From positions 62,001 to 126,000 of the forward strand of contig NZ_JABGCG010000005.1 in the NCBI RefSeq assembly GCF_019799925.1: a stretch of 64,000 nt of DNA, written 5' to 3'. Positions 12,691 through 22,448 of this stretch are shown piece after piece (within the stretch, counting starts at the first letter, position 1; the number at the start of each line of letters is the position of its first letter). Below the pieces are notes generated by a model. It ran no database searches. It saw only the letters and a program-made list of their open reading frames with translations, and was not told where the DNA came from. The position numbers and the translations under genes are program-made. The DNA comes from Blastococcus sp. CPCC 205250. Its GTDB lineage: Bacteria; Actinomycetota; Actinomycetes; Mycobacteriales; Geodermatophilaceae.

Positions 12691-15545
12691 CGCACGACCA
12701 CCTCTCCCTCGTTGAGCTCGATGGGGTCGTCCTCGTCGTCCTGGCGGTCCAGCTCCGCGCCCAGGCTGCGCAGCACGTCCAGGACCAGGCCGACGACGAT
12801 CAGGTAGACCCCCATGTCGAAGAACAGCGAGGTCACGAGCTTGACGTCGCCGAGCACGGGCAGCGTGGTCTCGAGGATCGCCGTCTGCAGCACCTCGGCG
12901 CCCAGCAGCAGGCCGCCCACCCCGGTGGTCCCGGCGAACAGCAGGCCGGTGCCCAGGAGCAGGCCGGGGGCCACCGGCGCGGCCTCGCCGAGCTCGTAGC
13001 GACCGCCGGCCAGGTACCGCAGCACCAACGCGAGGCCGGCGACGAGCCCGCCCGCGAAGCCCCCGCCGGGCTCGTTGTGGCCGGAGAACAGCAGGTACAC
13101 CGAGAAGACCAGGATGGTGTGGAACAGGATCCGGGTGATCACCTCGAGCACCACCGACCGCCGGGCGGGGTCCAGGGTGGCGCTGGCGGCCAGCCAGCTC
13201 GGGCGCGAGCCGCCCTCGCTGAGCTCGGTCCGCGTGGCGCGGTCCACCCCGCCGGTCCGGCTGCGCAGGAAGACCAGGCTGGCCACGCCGGTGGCGGCCA
13301 CGACCAGCAGCGAGATCTCGCCGAGGGTGTCCCAGGCGCGGATGTCGACCAGCGTGACGTTGACGATGTTCTTCCCGCCGCCGAAGTCGTAGGCCTCCTG
13401 CGGGTAGTCCACCGAGACCGGCGTCGCCGTGCGGGCGCCCAGCGCCACCGCGCCGACCCCGGCCATGAAGGCACCGACGGCCACGGCGATCACGCCGCGC
13501 ACCGCCCGCTCGCGCGGCCGGTGCCGCTCGCCGATGTCCTTGGGCAGCTTGCGCAGCACCAGCACGAAGACGACGAGCGTGAGCGTCTCGACGAGGAACT
13601 GGGTCAGCGCCAGGTCCGGGGCGCCCTGGAGCGCGAAGAGGACGGCGGTGCCGTAGCCGGTCACCCCGACGACCAGCACCGCCGAGAGCCGCTGCCGGAT
13701 GCGCAGGCTCAGCGCCGCGGCGGTGACCACGACGACGCCGACCATGGCCTGCACCGGGGTGTCCCAGGCCCGCCACTCCCCCGGCCACGGCGCCTGCGTG
13801 AGCAGGATCGTGCCGGGCAGCGCGAGGACGGCGACCAGGATGGTGCCCAGGTACGCCGGCAGCGAGCCGCGCTGCGTGGTGCCGGTGACCAGCACCGACA
13901 GCCGGTCCAGGCCCTGGATGACGTTCCAGTACCCCTCGTCGGCCGAGGCGCCCACAGCCACCCGGCGCTGGAGGCGGTACACCCCACCGCGGAGGGCGAA
14001 CAGCGCCCCGCCGGCGAGCACGGTGAGGGCGGACAGCGCCAGCGCCGGCTGCCAGCCGTGCCACAGCGCGAGGTGCTCCGCCTCCGGGGCGAGCAGCGGC
14101 AGCTCGTCGGCGTAGCGGGCGACGAGCGGGTCCAGCAGCGGGCTGAACGGGCCGGCGGCCAGCCCGACCAGCGACAGCACCACCGGGGCGGCCAGGAAGA
14201 GCCCGTCCGGCGCGTGCCCGACCTCGGTGTCGGCGCAGCCGGGCTTGCGGGCAAAGGCGCCCCACACGAAGCGGGCGGTGTAGGCGGCGGTCAGCGCCGA
14301 GCCGGCCACCAGCGCGACCAGTACGACGGTGGCGGCGGTGCGGTCGGGCAGGCCGCCGTCCAGCAGGGCCGTGAACGCGGCCTCCTTGCCGACGAACCCC
14401 AGCAGCGGCGGCAGCCCGGCCATCGACGCCGCGGCCAGGCACCCGGCGACGGCCAGCACCGGCAGCCGCCGGCCCAGCCCGGACAGCTGGCGCAGGTCGC
14501 GGGTGCCGGTGGCGTGGTCGACGACGCCGACGGTGAGGAAGAGCGTGGACTTGAACAGCGCGTGGGCCAGCGTCATCGCGATGCCGGCCGCGGCCAGCTC
14601 GCTGCTGCCGGCCCCGACCAGCGTCATGAGGAAGCCGAGCTGGCTGACCGTGCCGAAGGCCAGCAGCAGCTTGAGGTCGGACTGGCGCAGTGCCCGGTAG
14701 CCACCGACGAGCATGGTCGCCACACCCAGGCCCAGGACCAGCGGCCGCCAGCCGGGGACGTCGGCCAGGCCGGGCGCCAGCCGGGCGACGAGGTAGATCC
14801 CGGCCTTCACCATCGCCGCGGCGTGCAGGTAGGCGCTGACCGGGGTCGGCGCCTCCATGGCGGCCGGCAGCCAGAAGTGGAACGGGATCATCGCGGACTT
14901 GGTGAGCGCGCCCATCAGGACGAGGACGGTGCCGGCGGTCATCGCCGCGCCGCTGCCCGGGTCGGCGACGACCTCCGACAGCAGGAACGACCCGCTCGCC
15001 TGGCCGATCACGATCAGCCCGACCAGCATCGCCAACCCGCCGGCGGTGGTGAGGACCAGCGCCTGGGTGGCCGCGCGGCGGGCGGCCAGCCGGGTGCCGG
15101 CGCCCCCGATGAGCAGGAACGAGAAGACGGTGGTGAGCTCCCAGAACACGTAGAGCAGGAGCAGGTCGTCGGCGACGACGAGGCCGAGCATCGACCCCGC
15201 GAAGGCGGTCAGCGTGCCGGCGAACCGGCCCGAGCCCTCGTCGTCGGGGCCGAAGTAGCGGGCGCAGTAGAGCAGCACCAGCGCGCCGACCCCGGTGACC
15301 AGCCCGGCGAACAGCAGCGCGAGGGCGTCCAGCCGCAGCGCGACCTGCAGGTCCAGCGCGGGGATCCAGGAGACGTCCTCGCGCACCTCGCCGCCGTCGA
15401 GCACGGCGGGGAGCTGCGCGAGGACCCACCCGAGGCCCGCGGCGGGCACCAGGGCCAGGGCGACGAAGGCCTGCCGGCCCCACCACCGGACGAGCACGGG
15501 CGCGAGCAGCGCGGCGAGCAGGTGGAGGAGCAGCAGAACGAGCAC
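12687..15545 (-). CDS. mnhA: Mrp-type Na+/H+ antiporter, fused subunits A and B
   Basis: 952 residues. The N-terminal 600 or so are a NuoL-like proton channel subunit (ELTTVFSFLLIGGA, KSAMIPFHFWLPAAMEAPTPVSAYLHAA, and FGTVSQLGFLMTL). An MrpA-specific DUF4040 segment follows near 620-710 (APDLALTQFLVETLTLVVFVLVLRKLP). The last 140 residues match MrpB (ITRILFHTILVFSVYLLFSGHNEPGGGFAGGL, and ETTLPVLGDVKLVTSLFFDMGVYLIVVG). The A/B fusion explains why no separate mnhB is present. It exchanges cytoplasmic Na+ or K+ for protons. It is the first gene of the operon; the promoter should lie in 15546-15623, but I cannot place it. Confidence 0.94.
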
Positions 15546-15623
15546 GGGTCTCCCGGGAGTCGTGTTTTCGGCTCGGGGACCACAGAACGTCGGTCGGGCG
15601 ACGGCCGGCGGTGAGAACCACTC

Positions 15624-15834
15624 TACCCGGAGGACGTGTCGGCCCGGCCCCGGTGCAGGGGCCCGGCCCGAGCGGAGCGAGGGGTGGGGGGCAGCGGGGT
15701 CCTCCTCCTACCCGGAGGACGTGTCGGCCCGGCCCCGCTGCAGGGGCCCGGCCCGAGCGGAGCGAGGGGTGGGGGGCAGCGGGGTCCTCCTCCTACCCGG
15801 AGGACGTGTCGGCCCGGCCCCGGTGCAGGGCCCG
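15624..15834. repeat. 85-bp tandem repeat array (2.5 units), family B
   Basis: The units start at 15624, 15709 and 15794 (exact 85-base period). The first two differ by a single G/C in the part inspected, and the third stops after about 40 bases. Each full unit contains a family B palindrome: GGCCCCgsTGC facing GCAGCGGGGTCC. Related elements are at 50876-50931 and 60547-60591. The array ends five bases before the response-regulator stop codon and fills most of the gap to mnhA, so it sits at the 3' end of the regulator operon. The near identity of the units suggests recent expansion or assembly of a slipped repeat. Confidence 0.9.
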
Positions 15835-15838
15835 GTCG

Positions 15839-16498
15839 TCAGCCGCCGGGGCGGACCAGCCCGCTCTCGTAGGCGAAGGCGACGGCCTGCACGCGGTCGC
15901 GCAGGCCGAGCTTGAGCAGCAACCGGCTCACGTGCGTCTTGACGGTCGCCTCCCCGAGGTACAGGCGGGCGGCGACCTCGGCGTTGGACAGGCCCGCGGC
16001 CACGAGGCGCAGCACGTCGGTCTCCCGCTCGGTGAGCTCGCCCAGCCGGCCGGCCGCGCCCGGGTCGGCCGCCGGGGCGGCGGCGAAGGACTCGATCACC
16101 CGCAGGGTCACCGCCGGGTCCAGGAGCCCCTGCCCGGCCGCGACGGTGCGCACGGCGGCGACCAGGTCCTCCGGCGGGGCCACCTTGAGCAGGAAGCCGC
16201 TGACGCCGGCCCGCAGCGCAGCGGCGACGTACTCGTCCTCGTCGAAGGTCGTGAGGACGACGACCCGCGTGGGCAGGTCCGCCGCGACGATGCGGCGGGC
16301 GGCCTCCAACCCGTCCATGCCCGGCATCCGCACGTCCATGAGCACGACGTCGGGGCGCAGCCGGGTCACGGCCGCGACGCCGTCGGCGCCGTCGGCGGCC
16401 TCCCCCACCACCTCGATGTCGGGCTCGGCGGCGAGCACCATCCGCAGCCCGGTGCGGATCATCGACTGGTCGTCGACCAGCACCACCCGGATCGTCAC
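15839..16498 (-). CDS. NarL/FixJ-type response regulator
   Basis: 219 residues from GTG 16498. The receiver domain has acidic residues at 9-10, phosphoacceptor Asp55 (LMDVRMPG), Thr83/84 and Lys105. The C-terminal LuxR-type helix-turn-helix is at about 150-212 (LTERETDVLRLVAAGLSNAEVAARLYLGEATVKTHVSRLLLKLGLRDR). The GTG overlaps the kinase stop by four bases, so the pair is a two-component system. Regulated targets are unknown. The adjacent Mrp operon and the divergent membrane protein are candidates only by position. Confidence 0.93.
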   Translation of the reverse strand: MTIRVVLVDDQSMIRTGLRMVLAAEPDIEVVGEAADGADGVAAVTRLRPDVVLMDVRMPGMDGLEAARRIVAADLPTRVVVLTTFDEDEYVAAALRAGVSGFLLKVAPPEDLVAAVRTVAAGQGLLDPAVTLRVIESFAAAPAADPGAAGRLGELTERETDVLRLVAAGLSNAEVAARLYLGEATVKTHVSRLLLKLGLRDRVQAVAFAYESGLVRPGG

Positions 16499-17676
16499 GC
16501 CGGTACCTGCGATCCGATCGCGGCCGACACCGGGAACGACGCGCGCACGCGGTACCCGCCGCCGCGGACCGGGCCGACGGCCAGCGTCCCGCCGGCGACG
16601 GCGACCCGTTCCCGCATGTGCAGCTGACCGTGCCCGCCGGGCGCCGTCCCGGCCGGCACGGGCACCCGCGCGCGGCCGTCGTCGGTGACGGTGACCGTCA
16701 CCGAGTCGCCGGCCCACGCCACCTCGACGCGGGTGGCGGCCGCCCCGGCGTGCCGGACGACGTTGGACAGCGCCTCCTGCACCACCCGCACCGCCGAGAC
16801 GTCGACCAGCTGCGGCAGCTCCACGGGCTCGCCGGTGACGACGAGCTCGACCGGCATCCCGGTGCGGCGCAGCTCGTCGAGGACGGCGTCCAGCCGGGAC
16901 AGGGACGGCTGCGGAGCCGGGTCGCCGTCCTGCCGTTCCCGGAGGATGCCGACCACCCGGCGCATCTCGTCGACAGACTCCCGGCCCAGCCGCTCGAGCC
17001 CCTGCAGCACCTCCTGCGCGTCGGGGCGGTCGGGGAGCAGCCGCCGCAGCCCGCCCATCTGCAGCACCATCACGCTCACCGAGTGCGCCACCGAGTCGTG
17101 CACCTCGCGGGCGATCCGGGCGCGCTCGGCGACGGCGGCCGCGGACGCGACCGCCTCCTGCTGCTCGGCCAACCGGGCGGCGAGCACCTGCAGCTCGCGC
17201 GAACGCTCGCGCGACTGCCGTACCAGGGCGCCGACGCCCCAGGCCACCCCCGTGACCAGCACGTAGAACATGGCCTCCCAGGTGGAGGGGCCGAGGAGCA
17301 TGCCGACGACGACCACGAGCAGCGTCGCCACCACCGCGGTCCGGACGCCGCGCCTCGGTGGCAGGACCGCGGCGGCGTGGCCGACCAGCAGGGCCATGCC
17401 GACGAGCTGGGCGCCGCCGGGGCCGGGGGTGCCCAGGGCGTGGTTGCCCAGGACGGTCAGCGCGCCCAGTACCGCCGCGGGTTCGGGCCAGCGGGCGCAG
17501 GAGGCGACCACCACGCCGACGGCGACTCCCGGCAGACACGTGACCAGGGGGTAGGAGAAGGTCTCGTCGATCGCCGTCTCGACGACCGAGAGCACGGCCA
17601 GCAGCAGGCCGACGCCGGGCCACAGCAGGCGGGCGCGGTCGAGGTGCGCGGCGGACCAGCGGGGCATGGCCAGCAC
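16495..17676 (-). CDS. Sensor histidine kinase, HisKA_3 type
   Basis: 393 residues from GTG 17676, which has GGAG at a suitable distance; an ATG nine bases later is an alternative. Four to five membrane helices occupy residues 17-150. The dimerisation/phosphoacceptor motif ARIAREVHDSVAHSVSVMVLQ places the phospho-His at 193. The HATPase_c domain follows (VRVVQEALSNVVRHA, then TDDGRARV and GGHGQLHMRERV). It lacks a sizeable extracellular domain, so it probably senses a membrane-associated or intramembrane signal. It phosphorylates the overlapping response regulator. Confidence 0.92.
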   Translation of the reverse strand: MLAMPRWSAAHLDRARLLWPGVGLLLAVLSVVETAIDETFSYPLVTCLPGVAVGVVVASCARWPEPAAVLGALTVLGNHALGTPGPGGAQLVGMALLVGHAAAVLPPRRGVRTAVVATLLVVVVGMLLGPSTWEAMFYVLVTGVAWGVGALVRQSRERSRELQVLAARLAEQQEAVASAAAVAERARIAREVHDSVAHSVSVMVLQMGGLRRLLPDRPDAQEVLQGLERLGRESVDEMRRVVGILRERQDGDPAPQPSLSRLDAVLDELRRTGMPVELVVTGEPVELPQLVDVSAVRVVQEALSNVVRHAGAAATRVEVAWAGDSVTVTVTDDGRARVPVPAGTAPGGHGQLHMRERVAVAGGTLAVGPVRGGGYRVRASFPVSAAIGSQVPA

Positions 17677-17813
17677 GCTAGGGCTCCGGAGGCGGCCCGG
17701 GGATCCCCCTCGCGACGGACGACGTGCCGGCGCACCATCCGCCGGACGACGGAACCGGGTCGGTCCGTCCCGACGGACGCGCAGGTCGGCCCCCGGTTCC
17801 TAGCTTTCTCGCC

Positions 17814-18527
17814 ATGACCTCGAACCTGGTGACCCCCGCCCCCTCCGCCCTGCCCGGCCCGGTCGTCCCGCCCGGACGCAGCGCCGCCTCCCGGCTGCTG
17901 CCGATCGCCGGCGGCGCGCTGATCGCCGGCTCCCTCCTCTACGTCGCCGGCCTGGCGACCTCCCCGCCCTGGGACTCGCCCTCCGACGCCGACTACATCG
18001 CCTCCCTGGCCCGCGACGAGGGCCAGACCACCCTCTCGGCGGTCCTGCTGCACTACGGCAACCTGCTCGCCGGCCTCGCCTGGCTCGCCGCCCCGGCGCT
18101 GGTCCGCGGCCGCAAGGGGTCCGTCTCGACGGTCGTCGGCGCGCTCATGGCCGCGCTGGGCCTGGTCACCGTGGCCGGTTTCGTCCTCTACGACTACTGG
18201 ACCGCCGCCGTGGGGCGTGAGCTCCCCGCCGGCCAGGCCGAGGAGCTGTTCGGCATCGTCCAGGCCAACCCGGGCGTCGGCGCGGTCGGCTTCGTCACGC
18301 TCTTCGGTCTCCTCGGGCCGCTGGTCGCGATCGCCGCGCTGGCCCGCGCCGGCGTCATCTCCTGGTGGCTGCTGGCCCCGGCGGTCGGCGCCCTCGCCGC
18401 CTCGGCGCTGCTGACGTTCGAGCCGCTGTCCTACGCCGGCTTCGCCGCCGTCGGCGCGGTCCCGGTGGTCGTCGTGGGCCTGCGGATGATCCAGCGCCGC
18501 CGGGCCGAGGCCGCGGTCTCCGCCTGA
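17814..18527 (+). CDS. Integral membrane protein, unknown function
   Basis: 237 residues from ATG 17814; an in-frame extension upstream lacks a convincing start. Six hydrophobic segments (about 30-50, 78-97, 105-125, 155-180, 183-202 and 207-224) resemble small DUF998-like membrane proteins, although I cannot assign a family. A soluble loop after helix 1 contains the sequence PPWDSPSDADYIASLARDEGQT. It is divergent from the histidine kinase (137 bases between starts) and so could be a target of that system. It is followed by family A palindrome copy 3. Confidence 0.6.
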   Translation: MTSNLVTPAPSALPGPVVPPGRSAASRLLPIAGGALIAGSLLYVAGLATSPPWDSPSDADYIASLARDEGQTTLSAVLLHYGNLLAGLAWLAAPALVRGRKGSVSTVVGALMAALGLVTVAGFVLYDYWTAAVGRELPAGQAEELFGIVQANPGVGAVGFVTLFGLLGPLVAIAALARAGVISWWLLAPAVGALAASALLTFEPLSYAGFAAVGAVPVVVVGLRMIQRRRAEAAVSA

Positions 18528-18568
18528 CCGGCCGTCGGACGCCCGGAGACCACCTCGTGTCCCCCGAC

Positions 18569-18604
18569 CTCGTGCTCTGCCCACCCCGGTGGGCAGAGCA
18601 CGAG
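18569..18604. repeat. Dispersed palindrome, family A, copy 3 (convergent terminator position)
   Basis: CTCGTGCTCTGCCCACC at 18569-18585 and its exact complement at 18588-18604 give a 17-base perfect stem with a 2-base centre. It lies between the convergent ends of the membrane protein (18527) and the ABC-F gene (18647). The core arm is identical to copy 1, twelve kilobases away. Confidence 0.85.
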
Positions 18605-18646
18605 TGCGTACAGGAGCAGCAGCCCGGGAGCCGGCCTGCGGCGGGC

Positions 18647-20464
18647 TCAGCCCTCGGCGAGCTCGGCCGCGGCCAGCCAGTCGGTCTCGACCTGGTCCTT
18701 CTCGGCCTGGACGGCACGCAGCTGGGCGTCGAGCTCCAGCACCCGCCCGTGGTCGGCCGCCGCGGCGGCGAGCTGCTCGTGCAGCTTCTTCTCGTCCGCG
18801 TCCAGCTTGAGCATCCGCCGCTCCAGCCGGGCGGCGTCCTTCCGGGCCGCGCGCGCCTCGGCGGCCGAGACCGCCCCGCCCGCGGTGGAGGGCGCGCCCA
18901 CGGCCCGGACCTCGGCACCGGCGGCCGTCGTCAGCGGCGCGCCGCCGGCGGCCCGGCGGCGCAGGTACTCGTCCACGCCGCCGGGGAGCTCGGCCAGCGT
19001 CCCGTCGCCGAGCAGGGCGACGACCCTGTCGCACACCCGGTCGACGAAGTACCGGTCGTGGCTGACCACCAGCACCGTGCCGGGGAAGCCGTCGAGCAGG
19101 TCCTCCAGCGCGGTGAGGGTGTCGATGTCCAGGTCGTTGGTCGGCTCGTCGAGGACCAGCACGTTGGGCTCGCCCATCAGCAGCCGCAGCAGCTGGAGCC
19201 GGCGCCGCTCGCCGCCGGAGAGGTCCCCGACCGGGGTCCACTGCCGGCTGGCCGCGAAACCGAAGCGCTCGGCCAGCGTGGACGCCGAGATCTCCTGGTT
19301 GCCGATCCGCGCGATGCGGGCGACGTCCTGCACCGCCTCCAGGACCCGGGCGCGCGGCGGCAACTCGGTGACGTGCTGCGAGAGGTAGGCCGCCGCCACC
19401 GTCTGGCCGACGACGACCCGGCCCGCGTCCGGCCGGGTCTCGCCCACGAGCAGCTTGAGCAGCGAGGTCTTGCCCGCGCCGTTGACACCCACGATGCCGA
19501 TCCGGTCGCCCGGGCCGACGTTCCAGGTGAGGTCCCGGAACAGCATGCGCGGACCGTCGTCGGTGGGGACGGCGTAGGAGAGGTCCTCGACGTCGTAGAC
19601 GGTCTTGCCGAGCCGGCGCGCGGCGAAGCCCTTGAGCGCCATCGTGTCGCGGGCCGGGGGCTCGTCGGCGATGAGCGCCTGCGCCGCCTCGATCCGGAAC
19701 TTGGGCTTGCTGGTGCGCGCCGGCGGGCCGCGGCGCAGCCAGGCCAGCTCCTTGCGCACGAGGTTCAGCCGGCGCTCCTCGGTGACCGAGGAGATCCGCG
19801 CCCGTTCCGCCCGGGCCAGCGTGTACGCCGAGTAGCCGCCGTCGTAGGCGTGCACGTCGCCGTCGGCGACCTCCCACGTCGTCGTGCAGACCTCGTCGAG
19901 GAACCAGCGGTCGTGGGTGACGACCACCATGCCGCCGGCGCGGGCGCGCACGTACTCGGCCAGCCAGGCCACGCCCTCGACGTCGAGGTGGTTGGTCGGC
20001 TCGTCGAGGACGAGCAGGTCCAGCGGCCGGATCAGCTGGGCGGCCAGCGCCACCCGGCGCCGCTCGCCGCCGGACATCGGGGCGACGGGGGCGTCGAGGC
20101 CCAGCCGGTCGAGCTCCAGGCCGGTGAGCACCGAGCGGACGGCGGGGTCGCCGGCCCACTCGTGCTCGGCGGCGAACACCGAGGTCGGGAGGACGACGTC
20201 GCGCACCGTCGCCCCCGGCGGGAGCGTGCCCGACTGGTCCAGGACCCCCATCGCGAGGTCGCCGCGGCGGGTGACGCGGCCGGAGTCCGGTTCATCGGCG
20301 CCGGTCAGCAGCGACAGCAGCGTGCTCTTGCCGCCGCCGTTGCGGCCGACGACGCCGATCCGCTCGCCGGCGGCGACCCCGAGGGAGACGTCGTCGAGGA
20401 TCACGGTGGTGCCGTGGGCCTTGTGCACCCGCTCGAGGTTGACCAGGTTCAGGGGTGCGCTCAT
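18647..20464 (-). CDS. ABC-F family ATPase
   Basis: 605 residues from ATG 20464. Two nucleotide-binding domains are on one chain with no membrane segments. Site 1 has GRNGGGKST (40-48), signature MSGGERRRVALA and LLVLDEPTNHLDVEGV. Site 2 has GVNGAGKTS, LSGGERRRLQLL and VLVLDEPTNDLDIDTL. The inter-domain linker is short, and a C-terminal coiled coil (residues ~530-600, Lys/Glu/Asp-rich) resembles Uup/EttA-type extensions. ABC-F proteins act on ribosomes, in translation control, stalled-ribosome rescue or antibiotic protection. Which role applies here cannot be read from sequence. It stands alone. Confidence 0.9.
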   Translation of the reverse strand: MSAPLNLVNLERVHKAHGTTVILDDVSLGVAAGERIGVVGRNGGGKSTLLSLLTGADEPDSGRVTRRGDLAMGVLDQSGTLPPGATVRDVVLPTSVFAAEHEWAGDPAVRSVLTGLELDRLGLDAPVAPMSGGERRRVALAAQLIRPLDLLVLDEPTNHLDVEGVAWLAEYVRARAGGMVVVTHDRWFLDEVCTTTWEVADGDVHAYDGGYSAYTLARAERARISSVTEERRLNLVRKELAWLRRGPPARTSKPKFRIEAAQALIADEPPARDTMALKGFAARRLGKTVYDVEDLSYAVPTDDGPRMLFRDLTWNVGPGDRIGIVGVNGAGKTSLLKLLVGETRPDAGRVVVGQTVAAAYLSQHVTELPPRARVLEAVQDVARIARIGNQEISASTLAERFGFAASRQWTPVGDLSGGERRRLQLLRLLMGEPNVLVLDEPTNDLDIDTLTALEDLLDGFPGTVLVVSHDRYFVDRVCDRVVALLGDGTLAELPGGVDEYLRRRAAGGAPLTTAAGAEVRAVGAPSTAGGAVSAAEARAARKDAARLERRMLKLDADEKKLHEQLAAAAADHGRVLELDAQLRAVQAEKDQVETDWLAAAELAEG

Positions 20465-20770
20465 CCCCCCCAGTATCCCCGGACCCCTGCGCGGGCCCGG
20501 CGTGCGCCCGCGGGGGGGCCGGGACCTCCCCGCCGGCCGCCGGTCCGCGCCCTCCGCGTGGGACGGCCGTCCCGGCCGGAGCGGGACCGCCGCCCCTGTC
20601 CGCCGGGACACCTCCTCGCCCAGGGTCGACATCGACCACCGGCGGCCCACCAGTCGGCCGCAAGAGGCACGCAAGCCATGTCCGGAAGCTCGAGATCACC
20701 GGCCCACCGGCCACCTCCCGCGAGGGAGACGCAACGCCCCGCCCCGGCGGGCCAGCACCAGGAGGACGCC
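20465..20770. other. 306-base divergent intergenic region
   Basis: Separates the ABC-F start from the GNAT-like start. It holds an open frame in phase with the GNAT-like gene from ATG 20678, but the strong AGGAGG five bases before 20771 favours the later start. I see no RNA gene, clear operator or repeat here, only GC-rich leader sequence. Confidence 0.5.
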
Positions 20771-21559
20771 ATGCCCACCGCCACCGCCACCCTCGCCTCC
20801 GTCGAGGTCACCTCCCCCGCCATCGCGGCGCGGCGGCCCGACGGGCGCCCCCGGCTGGTCGCGGTGGAGATGCCCCCGGCGCCCCCGGCGTCGGTGTGGT
20901 GGGCGCGGATCGCCGACGCCGGTCCGCTCTCGCGGGAGCACTCGCTGGTCGCCGTGAACTCCGAGCGCTTCGCCGACGGCACCCCCGTGGACCTCAGCGC
21001 CATCGAGTCGCGCGGACGCCGCCCGGCCGGCTGGCTGGTCGACCTGCGCTACCGGGCCACCGACGGCGGGGTCATGCGCATCGACGCCTCCGACGACCTC
21101 GCCGGCCTGTGCCCGCCGCTGTGGTTCGCCGAGCTGCACCACGCCACCAGCCCGATCCCGGCGTCGTCGCTGCTGGCCTTCACCGGCGGCCCGTTCCGGC
21201 CGGGCGCGGTGGTCAGCCCGCGCGAGGTCGCGGCGGCCGGTCTGCGGATGTCCGACCGGGTCGGGGAGGTGCGCTGGTTCAACCGCTCGGGCATCGTCGA
21301 CGCGGTCACCGTGGCCCCGGCGATCCGCCGGCGTGGGGTCGCCTCGACGCTGGTCACCGCGGCCGAGGCCCTGCGCGTGCTGCGCGGCTGGGCGCCGCTG
21401 CGCAGCGACGGCCGGCTCACCGACGCCGGCGCGGCCTGGCTGGACGCGGCGCCGCCGGCCTGGCGGTCGCGGCTGGCCGACCGCGCCGAGGTGCTCCCCG
21501 ACGAGGACGCCGCCGACGCCCCGACCGGGGTCGCCCGGCTGCTCAGGGACTACGCCTGA
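20771..21559 (+). CDS. GNAT-like protein of unknown substrate
   Basis: 262 residues from ATG 20771, preceded by AGGAGG at ideal spacing. Near residue 175 is VRWFNRSGIVDAVTVAPAIRRRGVASTLVTAAEALRVL in short form: a strand followed by the acetyl-CoA pyrophosphate loop pattern R-R-R-G-V-A, as in GNAT motif A. The 160 residues before it, with WWARIADAGPLSREHSLVAVNSERF, belong to no family I know. The end (LRDYA) is five bases from the transglutaminase stop on the other strand. It may be an acetyltransferase; the substrate is unknown and other GNAT motifs are weak. Confidence 0.55.
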   Translation: MPTATATLASVEVTSPAIAARRPDGRPRLVAVEMPPAPPASVWWARIADAGPLSREHSLVAVNSERFADGTPVDLSAIESRGRRPAGWLVDLRYRATDGGVMRIDASDDLAGLCPPLWFAELHHATSPIPASSLLAFTGGPFRPGAVVSPREVAAAGLRMSDRVGEVRWFNRSGIVDAVTVAPAIRRRGVASTLVTAAEALRVLRGWAPLRSDGRLTDAGAAWLDAAPPAWRSRLADRAEVLPDEDAADAPTGVARLLRDYA

Positions 21560-21563
21560 GCGG

Positions 21564-22448
21564 TCAGGCGAGGCGGGTGACCTCGACGGTGACGGTGTGC
21601 CCGTTGCTGCCCGCGCCGGAGAAGATGCCGCGGAACGGGGAGACGTCGCCGTAGTCGCGCCCGCGTCCGAGGGTCACGTGCCGGGTGCCGACGTCCGTGG
21701 CGTTGGTGGGGTCGAAGGCGCACCAGCCGCCGTCCCACCACTCCACCCAGGCGTGGCTCTCCCCGGTGACCGTCTGCCCGACCGCGGCGTCCCGCGTCGG
21801 GTGCAGGTAGCCCGAGACGTAGCGCGCCGGCAGCCCGAGCGCGCGCAGCATGCCGACGGTGACGTGCGAGATGTCCTGGCAGACGCCCTTGCGGTGCCGC
21901 CAGGCCTGCATGGCCGTCGTCTTCACGTGGGTGGCGCCCGACAGGTACTCCAGGTGCCCGCGGACCAGCCGGCAGACCGCCGCGGCGGCCTCGTGCGGCG
22001 GGAGGTCCCCCGCCGCGGCGCGGGCCTGCGCCACCACCTCGTCGTCCACCTGGGTCAGCGCGGTGCCGGCGAGCAGCTCGCCGTACTGGTCGCGGACCTC
22101 CCGGCCGCGCAGGACGTCCCAGCCGACGTGCGCGTGCGCGGCGGGCTCGGGCCCGGCCTCGACGATCGAGGTGCCGGTGACCACCAGCTCCTCGTGCGGG
22201 GTGTGCAGGTCGAAGGCGGTGACCGTGGAACCCCAGTAGTCGCGGTAGGCGTAGGCGGTGGCCGCCGGTTCGATCTCGACCCGGGAGCGCAGCGTCGTCT
22301 GCCGGCCGCTGTTCTCCGGGGTCAGCCGCGCCTCGTTGTAGGAGGAGCGGACCGGGCCGCCGTAGGAGAACCGGGTGCGGTGCACCACCTGCAGCCGCCA
22401 GCGGGACGGCGACGGCCGGCCGGGCTGGTCCTGCTGCTGCGTGCTCAC
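21564..22448 (-). CDS. Transglutaminase-like cysteine protease-fold protein
   Basis: 294 residues from GTG 22448. An N-terminal bacterial transglutaminase-like beta domain (VVHRTRFSYGGPVRSSYNEARLTP) is followed by the transglutaminase core. Its triad is Cys in HRKGVCQDISH, His in GESHAWVEWW and Asp in FDPTN. It is the third gene of a unit with the ATP-grasp and alpha-E genes, and its GTG overlaps the alpha-E stop by four bases. In this recurring bacterial neighbourhood the protein is thought to act as a peptidase or amide-bond enzyme opposing or completing ATP-grasp ligation (published comparative-genomics inference; substrate unknown). Confidence 0.9.
   Translation of the reverse strand: MSTQQQDQPGRPSPSRWRLQVVHRTRFSYGGPVRSSYNEARLTPENSGRQTTLRSRVEIEPAATAYAYRDYWGSTVTAFDLHTPHEELVVTGTSIVEAGPEPAAHAHVGWDVLRGREVRDQYGELLAGTALTQVDDEVVAQARAAAGDLPPHEAAAAVCRLVRGHLEYLSGATHVKTTAMQAWRHRKGVCQDISHVTVGMLRALGLPARYVSGYLHPTRDAAVGQTVTGESHAWVEWWDGGWCAFDPTNATDVGTRHVTLGRGRDYGDVSPFRGIFSGAGSNGHTVTVEVTRLA

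Noticed and set aside
15624..15834. CRISPR-like array
   Set aside because: The units are adjacent with no unique spacers and no cas genes. The 85-base period is a tandem duplication.
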